Shown: positions 28,368-38,285, counted from the first letter of the stretch. The stretch: DNA of 64,000 nucleotides from Spirochaetaceae bacterium (GCA_007128315.1 SKXQ01000017.1:108432-172431), one strand, 5' to 3'. A program made the numbers and translations. The notes: generated from the sequence alone by a model not told the origin.

Positions 28368-29189
28368 TCACGAAAACAGTGCGTTTGCGAGTATCGTCCA
28401 GTATATACGCGCTTTTGCCGGTTTTACCTTCTTCTGATATACGACAAAGGGATCGTTGATAATCCGTGTCGCGGTCCAGTTATACATATCGGATGCAGTC
28501 TTCACGGGAATGAAGTACCGGCGCTCCATGAACCGGTATCCGGTTTCCGCCTGTTTCTGCCATCCGAGATACCGCTCAATCTGAAGTTTCAGGAAGCGCC
28601 GGAACTCATCCGGTTGAGCCCGGGTGGCTTCTTCGCTCAGATTCGTCAGGCTCGTCTCTGAAGCAGGAAGATACTGCCGGCCAAACGTGACGTCTTCGTC
28701 GATGTCACGAATGAAGTTTATGAACTGCATTGCCCTGCCCTGCATGCAGGCAGCCGGTAGTGCTTCTTCCGGGAGCTGCAGTATTTTCGACATGAACAGG
28801 CCGATAACCTCGGCGGATCCGTAGACGTACTCGAGGGTCTCATCCACAGACGCATAGACCTTTTTCGTGAGATCGAGTTCCATCGAATGTAAAAAGGCAG
28901 TCGTCCACGCCGGGTCAAAGTCACGGCGGGTCGCCAGCTCAATGTATGCATCGATAATAGGATCATCGGACGGGCTCCCGGTCATGAGTGCATGCTCATA
29001 CTTTCGACGAAAACTGTAAAAACCGTTTGCGTCCTGTGGTATGGTATCGACAAAGTCGTCTGCGACTCGCACGAACGCATACAGCGCATAGACGTCTCGT
29101 TTGACCGCCGGGGGGAAGAAGACACTTGAGTTGAAGTAGGTTTTGCTTCCCCGGCGAAAAACGCTTTTCTGAAGCCGGCGTACGTTCAT
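28368..29189 (-). CDS. crtB: Phytoene/squalene synthase family (CrtB-like)
   Basis: 273 residues from the ATG at 29189, which has AGGGAG upstream. Head-to-head prenyl condensation enzyme with both Mg-binding aspartate motifs, ADDFVD (43-48) and RDIDEDV. YALYAFVRVADD and QFINFIRDI match CrtB/CrtM proteins. It may make C30 or C40 carotenoid precursors; choice not deducible. It is followed by the prenyl synthase, and directly upstream lies what seems a decayed desaturase, so the carotenoid pathway may be incomplete here. Confidence 0.9.
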   Translation of the reverse strand: MNVRRLQKSVFRRGSKTYFNSSVFFPPAVKRDVYALYAFVRVADDFVDTIPQDANGFYSFRRKYEHALMTGSPSDDPIIDAYIELATRRDFDPAWTTAFLHSMELDLTKKVYASVDETLEYVYGSAEVIGLFMSKILQLPEEALPAACMQGRAMQFINFIRDIDEDVTFGRQYLPASETSLTNLSEEATRAQPDEFRRFLKLQIERYLGWQKQAETGYRFMERRYFIPVKTASDMYNWTATRIINDPFVVYQKKVKPAKARIYWTILANALFS

Positions 29190-29400
29190 GAACACTCCCT
29201 GGCAATCACTTCTGACAATTCCCGGGAACGTGTAAAGATCACCGGCACACCGTCACTGGAGTAGGCGTGCTGCCTGCTATAGCAAAGATTGCATGCGTTA
29301 TTACCGCGATGGATTCGCCTGAACACCGCGGTTCGAAAAGTCGTACATGCACGTCCCACGGCCATCCCACAACGACCATTGTAACAGGACCACAAGTACT
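29186..29400 (-). pseudogene. crtI: Decayed C-terminal end of a CrtI-type phytoene desaturase
   Basis: Read on the minus strand, the frame ending in TGA at 29186-29188 gives GMAVGRACTTFRTAVFRR, NLCY and then SSDGVPVIFTRSRELSEVI. In the next frame the same DNA reads AGSTPTP. Put together with two compensating one-base shifts, this becomes NLCY-AGSTPTPGDGVPVIFT, the C-terminal FAD-binding signature of CrtI/CrtN desaturases (NLYxxGxSTxPGxGVP). Only about 70 codons remain; a normal enzyme has about 490-500. The stop overlaps the crtB ATG by 4 bases, as in intact crtI-crtB operons. The similarity is judged from memory, not by alignment. Confidence 0.5.
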
Positions 29401-29785
29401 TATGCGACCACACGAGAAAAATATCAATCGCGTCTCTGATTGACCTTGTCAAAACATTGGCACCTCTGAAACGTAATTACCGGCGCGTGCCAGCAGACAG
29501 CAATATACCATTCTGCGCGTTACCCGGAATACACAACGACGCAATATCATCCGAATTTTATATCTTGCTGTAAAGAACACAATGTCGTCTCTTACGCCCG
29601 TATAATAAGCATCATTCCGTTTATAACGACGTTATTTAGACACACAGGCGTTCATATTATCTATTCAAACTGATTTTTCGACGTAACTTGTTACTAATAT
29701 GCTTAAGTATTATCGCCTGTTTTCTTAAATATGCCCTTTTTAGGGTTTTCGAGCGAAATATTACGCGGATAACACAACCATTTAA
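29401..29785. other. AT-rich intergenic region upstream of ilvB
   Basis: No convincing gene. Base composition is clearly more AT-rich than the surrounding genes, especially 29540-29780. It has short palindromes: ATAACGACGTTAT (29623-29635), GTAACTTGTTAC (about 29690) and ATGCTTAAGTAT (about 29700). A minus-strand TTGACA lies at 29447-29452 but without a good -10 at normal spacing. Possible operators or UP elements for the ilv promoter; no T-box or attenuator is seen. Confidence 0.4.
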
Positions 29786-29814
29786 TTGACACGTGGTTCC
29801 GAAGCGAGTAATGT
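29786..29814 (+). promoter_or_regulatory. Sigma70-type promoter of the ilv-leu operon
   Basis: TTGACA (29786-29791), 17-base spacer, TAATGT (29809-29814). The ATG of ilvB is at 29841 with AAGGAG at 29828-29833, so the leader is only about 20 bases and there is no room for an attenuator. Confidence 0.75.
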
Positions 29815-29840
29815 ATCGGTCAATCAGAAGGAGATACAGT

Positions 29841-31565
29841 ATGGCAGGTACTAAACGAACTGGAGCAGAGGCGATAGTTGACATAATTCAGCAGGAAGGA
29901 GTCGAATTCATTTTTGGTTTACCGGGTGGAGCGGCTATCCCCATCTTTGATGCTCTTGTTGATTCGCCAGTGAAGCTCATTCTCGTGCGTCACGAGCAGG
30001 GAGCTGCACATATGGCGGATGGCTACGCCCGAGCTACCGGCAAACCGGCTGTATGTCTGGTCACAAGCGGCCCCGGCGCTACCAACACGGTCACGGGGAT
30101 TCTCACGGCCCAGATGGACTCCGTTCCGATGGTCGTGATCTGCGGCCAGCAGACACGAAAGAATCTGGGTCTTGATGCGTTTCAGGAAGCCGATATGTCG
30201 GGGATCAGCTATCCGATTGTAAAACACAGCTACCTTGTAAAGGATCCGAATGACCTCGCACGCGTTGTACGCGAAGCGTTCTACCTCGCACAGACCGGAC
30301 GACCAGGCCCTGTACTGGTTGATGTTCCGAAGGATGTCGCCGCAGCGACGATTGAGCCCGACTTTAACGAACCCCTGCAACTCCCGGGGTATACGCTCCC
30401 CGGTGGCGGAGATATGGCGGACATCGAGTACGCGGCCGAGTTGCTGTCGGCGGCGAAGAAACCAATTCTTCTCGTTGGCCACGGAGCGGTTATCAGTGGA
30501 GCCGAGAAGGCCGTAACCCATCTTGCCGAGAAACTTCGTGCTCCGGTTACGAACACACTGCTTGGAAAGGGCTGTTTTCCTGAAACCCACGAGCTCAGTC
30601 TGGGCTGGTTGGGCATGCACGGTACCGCGTACGCCAACTTCGCCGTGCAGGAATGCGATCTTATCATGAGTATAGGGTCCCGATGGGACGATCGCATCGT
30701 AGGACGGTACGATACGTTCTGCCCGAATGCCCTGAAGATACACATCGACGTTGACCAGGCGGAGTTCAATAAAACCCTTCCAATGGAGTGCACGATTCAC
30801 GGCGATGCGCGACAGGTTGTTGAAACCCTTGCGTCGATTGTAAAACGCGGTGACACGACTGCATGGCTTGCACAGATCGCAAAATGGAAAAAACAGTACC
30901 CCATGAAGTTCCAGAAAGGTGGAAAACTGAAAGCTCAGCATGTCATTCAGGAGATTTTTGAGCAGAGTCAGGGAAAAGCGATTGTCTCGACCGATGTTGG
31001 ACAACATCAGATGTGGACTGCGCAATACTATCTGTGTGATCACCGCTTCCAGTGGCTGAGTTCGGGTGGCGCTGGAACCATGGGTTTTGGACTTCCAGCC
31101 GCCATCGGTGCCCAGTTCGCATGTCCGGATCGACAGGTCATCGCAATCGTAGGTGATGGCGGTTTTCAGATGACGCTCTGTGAACTCGCAACTGCTGTCA
31201 GCAATAAACTTCCTGTCAAGATCATCGTGATCAATAATCACTATCTCGGGATGGTACGGCAGTGGCAGAATCTCTTTTACGAGAACCGCCTCAGTGGCGT
31301 TGATATGGAAGGTAACCCGGATTTCGTTAAACTCGCTGAGAGCTACGGCGTGAAGGCGTTTCGCGTTAAACGCAGCGCTGATGTCCGACGCATGGTTCGG
31401 CAGACACTTGAGTACAACGACGGTCCCTGCCTGCTCGATGTAGAGGTAGAAAAAGAAGACAATGTGTTCCCGATGATTCCCGCCGGGGCGAGTCTCTCGG
31501 ATATGATTCTCGAGCCACAGCAGCCGAAGCGACGGAAGACGTCTAAAACAGAAGGACAGAGGTAA
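29841..31565 (+). CDS. ilvB: Acetolactate synthase, large (catalytic) subunit
   Basis: 574 residues. ThDP-dependent enzyme making acetolactate or acetohydroxybutyrate for Val, Leu and Ile. FIFGLPGG and [18 protein letters not shown] with the catalytic Glu lie in the N-terminal domain; the ThDP-Mg motif GDGGFQM and [12 protein letters not shown] are in the C-terminal domain. The ATG at 29841, with AAGGAG upstream, is used; the frame extends 16 codons further but lacks support. First gene of the operon with ilvN-leuC-leuD-ilvD. Confidence 0.97.
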   Translation: MAGTKRTGAEAIVDIIQQEGVEFIFGLPGGAAIPIFDALVDSPVKLILVRHEQGAAHMADGYARATGKPAVCLVTSGPGATNTVTGILTAQMDSVPMVVICGQQTRKNLGLDAFQEADMSGISYPIVKHSYLVKDPNDLARVVREAFYLAQTGRPGPVLVDVPKDVAAATIEPDFNEPLQLPGYTLPGGGDMADIEYAAELLSAAKKPILLVGHGAVISGAEKAVTHLAEKLRAPVTNTLLGKGCFPETHELSLGWLGMHGTAYANFAVQECDLIMSIGSRWDDRIVGRYDTFCPNALKIHIDVDQAEFNKTLPMECTIHGDARQVVETLASIVKRGDTTAWLAQIAKWKKQYPMKFQKGGKLKAQHVIQEIFEQSQGKAIVSTDVGQHQMWTAQYYLCDHRFQWLSSGGAGTMGFGLPAAIGAQFACPDRQVIAIVGDGGFQMTLCELATAVSNKLPVKIIVINNHYLGMVRQWQNLFYENRLSGVDMEGNPDFVKLAESYGVKAFRVKRSADVRRMVRQTLEYNDGPCLLDVEVEKEDNVFPMIPAGASLSDMILEPQQPKRRKTSKTEGQR

Positions 31566-31570
31566 GAGCT

Positions 31571-32209
31571 ATGAGTAGTTTACCCAATAATGGATCGACT
31601 CGAAGCGGTAAATCCGCTCACGGTGCGAGTACGTTCGAGGACAGACTTGAGCAGGGACGCCTGCTCGAACGCGCACAACGGCGACAGCGTCCTGACGATG
31701 AGACCGTATCGGATCAGGTTAAAGGACACACGATCAGCCTGCTCGTCAGTAATAAGCCGGGTGTGCTGATCCGAATTGCGCTCGTGTTTGCACGACGGGG
31801 TTTCAATATCGACAGCCTGGTCGTGAGCCCGAGTAGCGATGAACGTTTTTCGGTGATGAACATCGATGTCAGTGGAGACAAAACGACTCTTGATCAGATT
31901 ATCAAGCAGGTCAACAAACTCGTCGATGTTGTGCATGCAACCGACTACACGGACGAAGATCTGATTCAACGGGAGCTCGCGCTTATTAAAGTCAAGTGCC
32001 GACCGGAGGAACGCCCCGAAGTCCTTCAGCTTGCCCACGCCCTTGAATGCGTGACGCTTGACCTCAGTGAGACGACGGTCACATTCCAGATCACGGGTCC
32101 GACGGAAAGACTTGATAATGCACAGATGGTATTGAGTAGTTATGGCGTAGTTGAGATGATACGCACGGGCAAACTAATCATGGCCCGCGGAAATAAGGTA
32201 ACCTCATAA
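31571..32209 (+). CDS. ilvN: Acetolactate synthase, small (regulatory) subunit
   Basis: 212 residues. The ACT domain starts near residue 53 (HTISLLVSNKPGVLIRIALV, FARRGFNIDSL) and gives feedback control by valine; the C-terminal IlvH domain follows (RPEVLQLAHALE ... EMIRTGKL). The first 50 or so residues are a polar, charged extension absent from most small subunits. Five bases separate it from ilvB. Confidence 0.94.
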   Translation: MSSLPNNGSTRSGKSAHGASTFEDRLEQGRLLERAQRRQRPDDETVSDQVKGHTISLLVSNKPGVLIRIALVFARRGFNIDSLVVSPSSDERFSVMNIDVSGDKTTLDQIIKQVNKLVDVVHATDYTDEDLIQRELALIKVKCRPEERPEVLQLAHALECVTLDLSETTVTFQITGPTERLDNAQMVLSSYGVVEMIRTGKLIMARGNKVTS

Positions 32210-32218
32210 GGAGCTGAC

Positions 32219-33646
32219 ATGGGACGGAATTTGTTCGACAAGGTATGGGATCTTCATAAAGTGCGTACGCTGGAAAGCGGACAGGACCAACTCTTTATTG
32301 GCCTGCACCTGATTCACGAGGTAACAAGTCCACAGGCGTTCCAGATGCTCGAAGATCGGGGACTGACCGTCCGATTCCCGGAGAGGACCTTTGCTACAGT
32401 CGATCACATAGTACCGACAAAGGCCCAGGCGCGGCCTTTCGGGGACTCTCTTGCCGAGCAGATGATGTTGGCTCTCGAGGAAAACACGAAGAAGTACAAT
32501 ATAGAGTTTTTTGATCTTTCGAGCGGCAAACAGGGTATCGTACACATCATCGGGCCTGAACTCGGTCTGACTCAACCCGGTATGACCATTGCTTGCGGTG
32601 ACTCGCATACCTCGACGCACGGTGCATTCGGGGCCATCGGCTTCGGTATAGGGACCAGCCAGATCCGCGACGTTCTTGCGTCACAGTGCATGGCGATCAG
32701 CCGGCCCAAAGTCAGACGCATTCAGGTCAACGGCACCCTGGCGGACGGAGTGTATGCGAAGGACATAATCCTGAAAATAATCGCCGATCTCGGCGTGAAA
32801 GGCGGTCTCGGATACGCCTACGAGTATGCAGGACCGGCGATACACGAGCTGTCTATGGAAGGGCGCATGACCATATGCAACATGAGCATTGAAGGCGGCG
32901 CCCGGGTCGGTTACGTGAATCCCGATGAGACAAGCTACGAGTACATCCGCGGACGTCAATATGCTCCGGACGGTGAAGACTTCGATCAGGCAATCGCGTT
33001 CTGGAACAGCATTGCAAGCGATGAGGATGCCCGATATGACGACGTGTATACGCTTGACGCGAACAGCCTCAGCCCTATGGTTACCTGGGGAATAAACCCC
33101 GGACAGGCAATCAGCGTCGACGATCACATGCCATCGGTCTCCGAAATGCAACCCGAACAGCAGGAAGTCGCCAGGAAAGCCTACCGGCACATGGAGTTCG
33201 ATGAGGGACAGGCCATTCGGGGAACGCAGATTGACGTTGCCTTTCTCGGCAGCTGTACGAACTCAAGAATTTCAGATCTCCGTGAGGCTGCTTCGATCGT
33301 CAAGGGCCGCACGGTCAAGTCGGGTGTAAAGGCTTTCGTAGTCCCCGGCAGCATGCAGATCGCCCGACAGGCTCGCGAAGAAGGGCTTATGCAGATTTTC
33401 GAGGACGCAGGATTTGAGTGGCGTGGCGCAGGATGCAGTATGTGTCTGGGAATGAACCCGGACAAGCTGCAGGGACGTGAAATCTGCGCAAGCTCGAGTA
33501 ACCGAAACTTTATTGGTCGACAGGGCGCGCCAGGCGGACGGACGTTGCTAATGAGTCCGGCTATGGTTGCAGCGGCCGCGATTACCGGCGAAGTTACAGA
33601 CGTCCGCGAATTGAAGCAGAGAGCCAGCGAACCGGCACACGCTTAG
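32219..33646 (+). CDS. leuC: 3-isopropylmalate dehydratase, large subunit
   Basis: 475 residues, aconitase superfamily, binds a [4Fe-4S] cluster and isomerises 2- to 3-isopropylmalate in leucine synthesis. [21 protein letters not shown] and [10 protein letters not shown] (cluster ligands Cys and CxxC) are present, as is [13 protein letters not shown]. Pairs with leuD, 26 bases downstream. Confidence 0.97.
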   Translation: MGRNLFDKVWDLHKVRTLESGQDQLFIGLHLIHEVTSPQAFQMLEDRGLTVRFPERTFATVDHIVPTKAQARPFGDSLAEQMMLALEENTKKYNIEFFDLSSGKQGIVHIIGPELGLTQPGMTIACGDSHTSTHGAFGAIGFGIGTSQIRDVLASQCMAISRPKVRRIQVNGTLADGVYAKDIILKIIADLGVKGGLGYAYEYAGPAIHELSMEGRMTICNMSIEGGARVGYVNPDETSYEYIRGRQYAPDGEDFDQAIAFWNSIASDEDARYDDVYTLDANSLSPMVTWGINPGQAISVDDHMPSVSEMQPEQQEVARKAYRHMEFDEGQAIRGTQIDVAFLGSCTNSRISDLREAASIVKGRTVKSGVKAFVVPGSMQIARQAREEGLMQIFEDAGFEWRGAGCSMCLGMNPDKLQGREICASSSNRNFIGRQGAPGGRTLLMSPAMVAAAAITGEVTDVRELKQRASEPAHA

Positions 33647-33672
33647 AAACGTCACAAAGGGAGTACAAGAGT

Positions 33673-34275
33673 ATGTCAAATCATGTTTTCAAGGTCGAAG
33701 GGAGAGCGATCCCCATTCGTGGAAATGATATCGATACCGATCAGATCATTCCTGCCCGCTTCATGAAATGTGTGACCTTCGATGGTCTCGGAGAGTATGC
33801 CTTCTTTGATGTGCGATTTGACGATCAGGGAAACGGGAAAGACCATCCTTTTAACGAAGAGAAGTACCAGGGCGCATCGATACTTCTGGTGAACTCCAAC
33901 TTCGGTTGCGGTTCATCCCGCGAGCACGCACCTCAAGCACTCGCAAAATGGGGTATCAAAGCCGTCGTCGGTGAGAGTTACGCCGAAATATTCGCCGGAA
34001 ACTGCGTCGCGATGGGTATACCAGCGATTGAGTTATCGCACGAAGCCGTCGAAGAGATCATTCGCCTCGTCGAAGAAGACCCGTCGCTGGAGCTCACACT
34101 GCTCGTTCGCGAGCAGGTGGTTCAACTCGGACGACGGACCTTTGAAGGATTTATTCCACCGGCATATCGCAACAGTCTGACACAAGGCACCTGGGACTCC
34201 ACGTCAGTTCTTCTCGACGCGCCTGAGGACATCGACAAGGTCGCAGCACGTCTGCCCTACGTGTCCGGATTCTAG
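33673..34275 (+). CDS. leuD: 3-isopropylmalate dehydratase, small subunit
   Basis: 200 residues, swivelling domain of the LeuCD heterodimer. DTDQIIPARF and NFGCGSSREHAPQAL are family signatures. GGGAG lies just upstream of the start at 33673. Together with leuC it catalyses the second leucine-specific step; leuA and leuB are not in this window. Confidence 0.97.
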   Translation: MSNHVFKVEGRAIPIRGNDIDTDQIIPARFMKCVTFDGLGEYAFFDVRFDDQGNGKDHPFNEEKYQGASILLVNSNFGCGSSREHAPQALAKWGIKAVVGESYAEIFAGNCVAMGIPAIELSHEAVEEIIRLVEEDPSLELTLLVREQVVQLGRRTFEGFIPPAYRNSLTQGTWDSTSVLLDAPEDIDKVAARLPYVSGF

Positions 34276-34290
34276 AAAAGGGACAAAGAC

Positions 34291-35973
34291 ATGGCATCCA
34301 GCAAAGCATTAAACCGTAACAGTCGTGAGATGACGGAAGGGCTTGAACGAACGGCAAACCGAGCTATGTTAAGAGCGGTCGGTTTCAAGGACGGTGACTT
34401 TACCAAGCCCATCGTCGGAGTCGCGAGCGCATGGGGTGACGTCAGTCCCTGCAATATTCATCTGCGCGACCTTGCAGATATGTGCCGTCCACCGCTCGAG
34501 GAGTCCGGGGCCAAAGCGGTCGGTTTCAATACCTTCGTGGTAACCGACGGCGAAGCCATGGGACACGAAGGCATGAAGGCGAGCCTCGTGAGCCGCGACA
34601 CCATCGCAGACGTCATCGAACTTGTCGCGCGCGGGCACCAGCTCGACGCCCTCCTCGGCATCGGTGGGTGTGACAAGACGATACCGGGCACGCTCATGGG
34701 TATCGCCCGCATGAACGTACCCGGACTGTTTGTGTACGGCGGTACGATACGCAGTGGCAGAATCGCCGGTAAACGCATTGATATTGTAAGTGCGTTCGAA
34801 GCCGTCGGGGCGGTCAGTGCCGGAACTATGACAGAGGCCGAGCGCCATGCGGTTGAATGTGCAGCGTGTCCCGGCCCGGGGGCCTGCGGCGGAATGTACA
34901 CGGCAAATACAATGGCCTGTGCGGTCGAAGCTCTTGGAATGAGTGTACCCGGCAACTCCTCCGTACCCGCTGACGATCCGAGACGACAGGAAGTGATGGA
35001 GCGAAGCGCACGCACGCTCTATCGCCTCATCGAAGAAAACGTATGCCCGCGCGATATCATGACCAGGAACGCCTTCGAGAACGCCATACGAACGATCATG
35101 GCGCTCGGCGGCAGCACGAATGCCGTTCTGCATCTGCTTGCACTCGCTCATGAGGTAGACGTCGATCTCACCATAGATGACTTCAACCGCTTCAGCGATA
35201 CCACGCCCATACTCTGTGACATGAAACCTGCGGGAACCTACGTCATGGAAGACCTGGACCAGGCAGGCGGCCTGCAGATGGTCATGAAAATGCTGCTGGA
35301 TAAGGGTCTTCTACACGGCGACTGCCGGACCGTTACCGGTAAAACGCTCGCTGAGGACCTCGAGAACGTTACGGTAAATCTTGACGGGCAGGATGTGGTA
35401 CACCCCTTCGAGAAGCCGGTAAAGAGTCAGGGGCCGATTGTGATTCTGAAAGGTAATCTTGCTCCTGACGGCGCCGTGCTGAAGACCTGCGGATTGCAGG
35501 AGGTCGTGCACACCGGTCCCGCTCGGGTCTTCGAAAACGAACAGCATGCCATGAAAGCGATCATCTCCGGTTCGATCAAGGCCGGTGATGTTGTTGTGAT
35601 TCGCTATGAGGGACCGAGAGGAGGTCCTGGAATGCGTGAAATGCTCGCACCAACGAGTGCCATCGCCGGCGCAGGCCTTCTTCACGATGTGGCACTGATT
35701 ACCGACGGGCGTTTCAGCGGTGGTAGTCATGGCATGGTCGTCGGACACGTATCGCCCGAGGCACAGGATGGTGGTCCGATCGGACTCCTGAACGAGGGAG
35801 ACATTATCTCCATCAACAGTCACACGAAAGAGCTTTCGGTTCAGGTCTCTGAATCGGAACTTGCGCGTCGACGAAACGACTGGGCCCCGAAGGATCATGG
35901 CTACGCGCGTGGAGTGCTGGCAAAATTTGCACGACTGGTGAGTTCAGCGAGTACGGGTGCTGTAACGAGCTGA
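34291..35973 (+). CDS. ilvD: Dihydroxy-acid dehydratase
   Basis: 560 residues. Third common step of branched-chain synthesis. Iron-sulfur ligands are in GGCDKT and GPGACGGMYTANTM; the C-terminal barrel has TDGRFSGGSHGMVVGH. AAAGGGA precedes the start at 34291. ilvC, which supplies its substrate, is not in the visible operon and must be elsewhere. Confidence 0.97.
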   Translation: MASSKALNRNSREMTEGLERTANRAMLRAVGFKDGDFTKPIVGVASAWGDVSPCNIHLRDLADMCRPPLEESGAKAVGFNTFVVTDGEAMGHEGMKASLVSRDTIADVIELVARGHQLDALLGIGGCDKTIPGTLMGIARMNVPGLFVYGGTIRSGRIAGKRIDIVSAFEAVGAVSAGTMTEAERHAVECAACPGPGACGGMYTANTMACAVEALGMSVPGNSSVPADDPRRQEVMERSARTLYRLIEENVCPRDIMTRNAFENAIRTIMALGGSTNAVLHLLALAHEVDVDLTIDDFNRFSDTTPILCDMKPAGTYVMEDLDQAGGLQMVMKMLLDKGLLHGDCRTVTGKTLAEDLENVTVNLDGQDVVHPFEKPVKSQGPIVILKGNLAPDGAVLKTCGLQEVVHTGPARVFENEQHAMKAIISGSIKAGDVVVIRYEGPRGGPGMREMLAPTSAIAGAGLLHDVALITDGRFSGGSHGMVVGHVSPEAQDGGPIGLLNEGDIISINSHTKELSVQVSESELARRRNDWAPKDHGYARGVLAKFARLVSSASTGAVTS

Positions 35974-35992
35974 TTTCTGTTACCATCCCGGT

Positions 35993-36898
35993 ATGAAGAA
36001 TACGCATCCCGGCCGCCTGCGTGTGGCCGCTTCTCAGTACTACGTACGCCCGATACAGGGATTCGACGAATTTGTTGATCAGGTAAAGTCGGTTGTCGCA
36101 ACCGCCGCCGGGTATGATTCTCGACTCTTCGTTCTTCCCGAGTATTTTTCGCTGCAGCTCGCGGCGCTCGATGATCCGCATAGACCTGTCGCCGAACTCG
36201 TGCGAGGTGTAGCGTATCACCTGCCTCGTTTTCTTGAGTTATTTACGGAACTGTCGCGCGAACACGGAATGTACATTGTTGCCGGCACGATTCCCACGGT
36301 AGATGCGGAAGATGACCAGGTGAGGAACGACTGCTATGTGTTCTCGCCACAAGGAAAAATCGGTATCCAGGGAAAACTGCATATGACGCGTTTCGAGCGG
36401 GAGGACTGGGGCGTTTCCGAACGGAGTGAGTTGAAGGTCTTCGAGACAGACTTTGGCCGTATTGCGGTAGCGATCTGTTATGACGTCGAGTTCCCGGAAC
36501 TCGTTCGCGCTCTCGCGGATTACGATGTTGACATCCTCTGCGTTCCCAGCAGCACCGATGATCGTCACGGATATCTTCGCGTACGGTACTGCGCACACGC
36601 TCGAGCCATAGAGAATCAGATGTATGTCATTCATTCTCCCACGGTTGGTGGATTGCCGTGGGTACCCGACGTTTCGCTCAACTACGGAACTGCAGCGATT
36701 CTCACTCCCTGTGACTACCCATTCGCACGCGACGGTATTCTGACTGAAGGCGTACTAAACCAGGACATGATCGCTGTCGGTGAACTTGATCTTGAAACCA
36801 TCGCCCAAAGCCGCACCTTCGGCACGGTACTCCCTCTCGTGGATGCGAGGCATACGCGCAAACTTGTACGAAATACTGAAGTGTGCTCGCTTCAGTAG
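35993..36898 (+). CDS. Nitrilase-superfamily carbon-nitrogen hydrolase
   Basis: 301 residues with the full Glu-Lys-Cys triad: Glu50 in FVLPEYFSL, Lys128 in GKLHMTRFE, Cys162 in AICYDVEFPE. It probably hydrolyses an amide; substrate unknown. No membrane segment. It starts 19 bases after ilvD and 13 bases before the GNAT gene, so the three may share a transcript. Proteins in which a GNAT domain is fused to such a hydrolase are known in other bacteria (YhcX-like); here they are two genes in hydrolase-GNAT order. Confidence 0.88.
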   Translation: MKNTHPGRLRVAASQYYVRPIQGFDEFVDQVKSVVATAAGYDSRLFVLPEYFSLQLAALDDPHRPVAELVRGVAYHLPRFLELFTELSREHGMYIVAGTIPTVDAEDDQVRNDCYVFSPQGKIGIQGKLHMTRFEREDWGVSERSELKVFETDFGRIAVAICYDVEFPELVRALADYDVDILCVPSSTDDRHGYLRVRYCAHARAIENQMYVIHSPTVGGLPWVPDVSLNYGTAAILTPCDYPFARDGILTEGVLNQDMIAVGELDLETIAQSRTFGTVLPLVDARHTRKLVRNTEVCSLQ

Positions 36899-36911
36899 GG
36901 ACTCGACAGAC

Positions 36912-37631
36912 ATGGATGAAGACGAATCGCTTTTTATCAATATCTTCGACCGCGAATGTGGAATACGGGTCCGGACGACGCGTCCGGCGGACCATGACGC
37001 TATAGTTGAGGTTTCTCACAGAGTCTACCCTCCGTCTCTTGCTTGGACCTACCGTGAGCTTGAGTCGCACCAGCGCGTCTTTCCTGAAGGACAGGTCGTC
37101 GCCATCGATGAGAATACCAGTACCCTCGTCGGAACTGCGATGAGTCTGACCGTTCTCTGGGAAGACTATGAGGTAACCGACGACTACATAGATTTTACTG
37201 ATAACGGTATGTTCACGAACCACGATCCAGACGGACGAACCCTGTACGGAGCCGAAGTGTTTGTTCATCCTGATGCTCGCGGAAAAGGTATAGGTCGCAG
37301 GTTATACGATGCGAGACGCATTCTCTGTCGCCGACTCGGGCTGCTGCGTATTCGTGCCGGAGCACGCCTGCCGGGTTACGAGAGCTGGTCGGACCGACTG
37401 AGCATATACGATTACGTGCAGGAAGTGATTCGGGGTCGCATATTCGATCCGACACTTTCCTTCCAGCTCCGGAATGACTTTCATGTTATACAGGTCGTCA
37501 GCGGATATCTCGCACCTGATGCCCAGAGCGCGAACTATGCCGCGTTGATCGAATGGATCAATACCGATGTTGCGCAGGAACCGGAGCTCGAACGAGCCAG
37601 GCGGAGATATGCGGAGTTCGCCGCTCTGTAA
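36912..37631 (+). CDS. GNAT-family N-acetyltransferase
   Basis: 239 residues from the ATG at 36912. The acetyl-CoA site reads VFVHPDARGKGIGRRLYDAR (motif A, RGKGIG). The N-terminal segment VRTTRPADHDAIVEV and the C-terminal half (about 155-235) resemble the GNAT part of YhcX-type proteins. Substrate unknown; linkage to the preceding hydrolase suggests the two act on the same nitrogen compound. An upstream frame to 36780 overlaps the hydrolase and is rejected. Confidence 0.82.
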   Translation: MDEDESLFINIFDRECGIRVRTTRPADHDAIVEVSHRVYPPSLAWTYRELESHQRVFPEGQVVAIDENTSTLVGTAMSLTVLWEDYEVTDDYIDFTDNGMFTNHDPDGRTLYGAEVFVHPDARGKGIGRRLYDARRILCRRLGLLRIRAGARLPGYESWSDRLSIYDYVQEVIRGRIFDPTLSFQLRNDFHVIQVVSGYLAPDAQSANYAALIEWINTDVAQEPELERARRRYAEFAAL

Positions 37632-37676
37632 ACGTTCTTCTCAATCAACGTCTCATTCACAGGCGTATATAATAGT

Positions 37677-38279
37677 ATGAACACCTGTACCGCACGCCTG
37701 TATGTCGTGTCTGTATCTATCCTGTTGACGGTTCTTCTGCTGCACAGCCGCAGCACCCCCACGATATTCCCCCGGTGTCCTCACACCGACATAGAATACC
37801 TGGTCACGTCTATGGACCGTGTCTACGAGAACCTTGCCCTCGCACGCTATGAGGTTGCGGCTGCAGTCCTCGATGAAGTTATCCGTAGACACCCGTACTA
37901 CTCGGTCGCAGGTGTCCTGAGGGCCAGATTGCTTCTTGCTGAAGGTAAAAATGCCAGTGTCCGGGACATAATAAGGAATGTGCTGAACACAGACTCCCGG
38001 AACGCAGAAGCACTGCGTCTGCTCGCCCTTGTCTACGAACAGGAAGGGAACTACGCCGCATCCATAGCGATCCTCGATCTCGTTGTGAGCAGGAACGAAG
38101 ATCTCGTTCGCGCGTACCTTGACAGGGGTCGCATGTACAGCCGTCTCGGGTTGTTCGAGGAAGCCTACGCAGACCTGTCCCGCATAGAACACATGACGCG
38201 TGACGAGTCACTGCTGCACATGTCCCGACGGGTTACCACACTAATTGATCGCGGGGTTTTTGCTGAAAGACAGAACTAA
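37677..38279 (+). CDS. Membrane-anchored TPR protein
   Basis: 200 residues: an N-terminal hydrophobic anchor or signal (YVVSVSILLTVLLL), then three or four TPR units between about 45 and 180 (LARYEVAAAVLDEVIRRHP; LLALVYEQEGNYAASIAIL; YSRLGLFEEAYADL). Function unknown. A TATAAT lies only 3 bases before the ATG, too close to serve this start. Last plus-strand gene before the tRNA and chemotaxis operon. Confidence 0.65.
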   Translation: MNTCTARLYVVSVSILLTVLLLHSRSTPTIFPRCPHTDIEYLVTSMDRVYENLALARYEVAAAVLDEVIRRHPYYSVAGVLRARLLLAEGKNASVRDIIRNVLNTDSRNAEALRLLALVYEQEGNYAASIAILDLVVSRNEDLVRAYLDRGRMYSRLGLFEEAYADLSRIEHMTRDESLLHMSRRVTTLIDRGVFAERQN

Positions 38280-38285
38280 GGGGAA

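Noticed and set aside
29239..29452. Small open frames upstream of crtB as genuine genes
   Set aside because: The longest starts at a TTG inside a TTGACA hexamer; the readable parts match a desaturase C-terminus in two frames, so a decayed gene explains them better.
29475..29510. GTGCCAGCAG resembling the 16S rRNA 530 region
   Set aside because: Only about ten bases match and the flanks differ; no rRNA gene or fragment is present.
29919..31241. 440-residue minus-strand open frame opposite ilvB
   Set aside because: It mirrors the codon structure of the conserved ilvB gene, lacks a ribosome site and shows no family motif; a shadow frame.
37668..37673. TATAAT as promoter for the TPR gene at 37677
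   Set aside because: It is only 3 bases before the ATG and lacks a -35 element at normal spacing.
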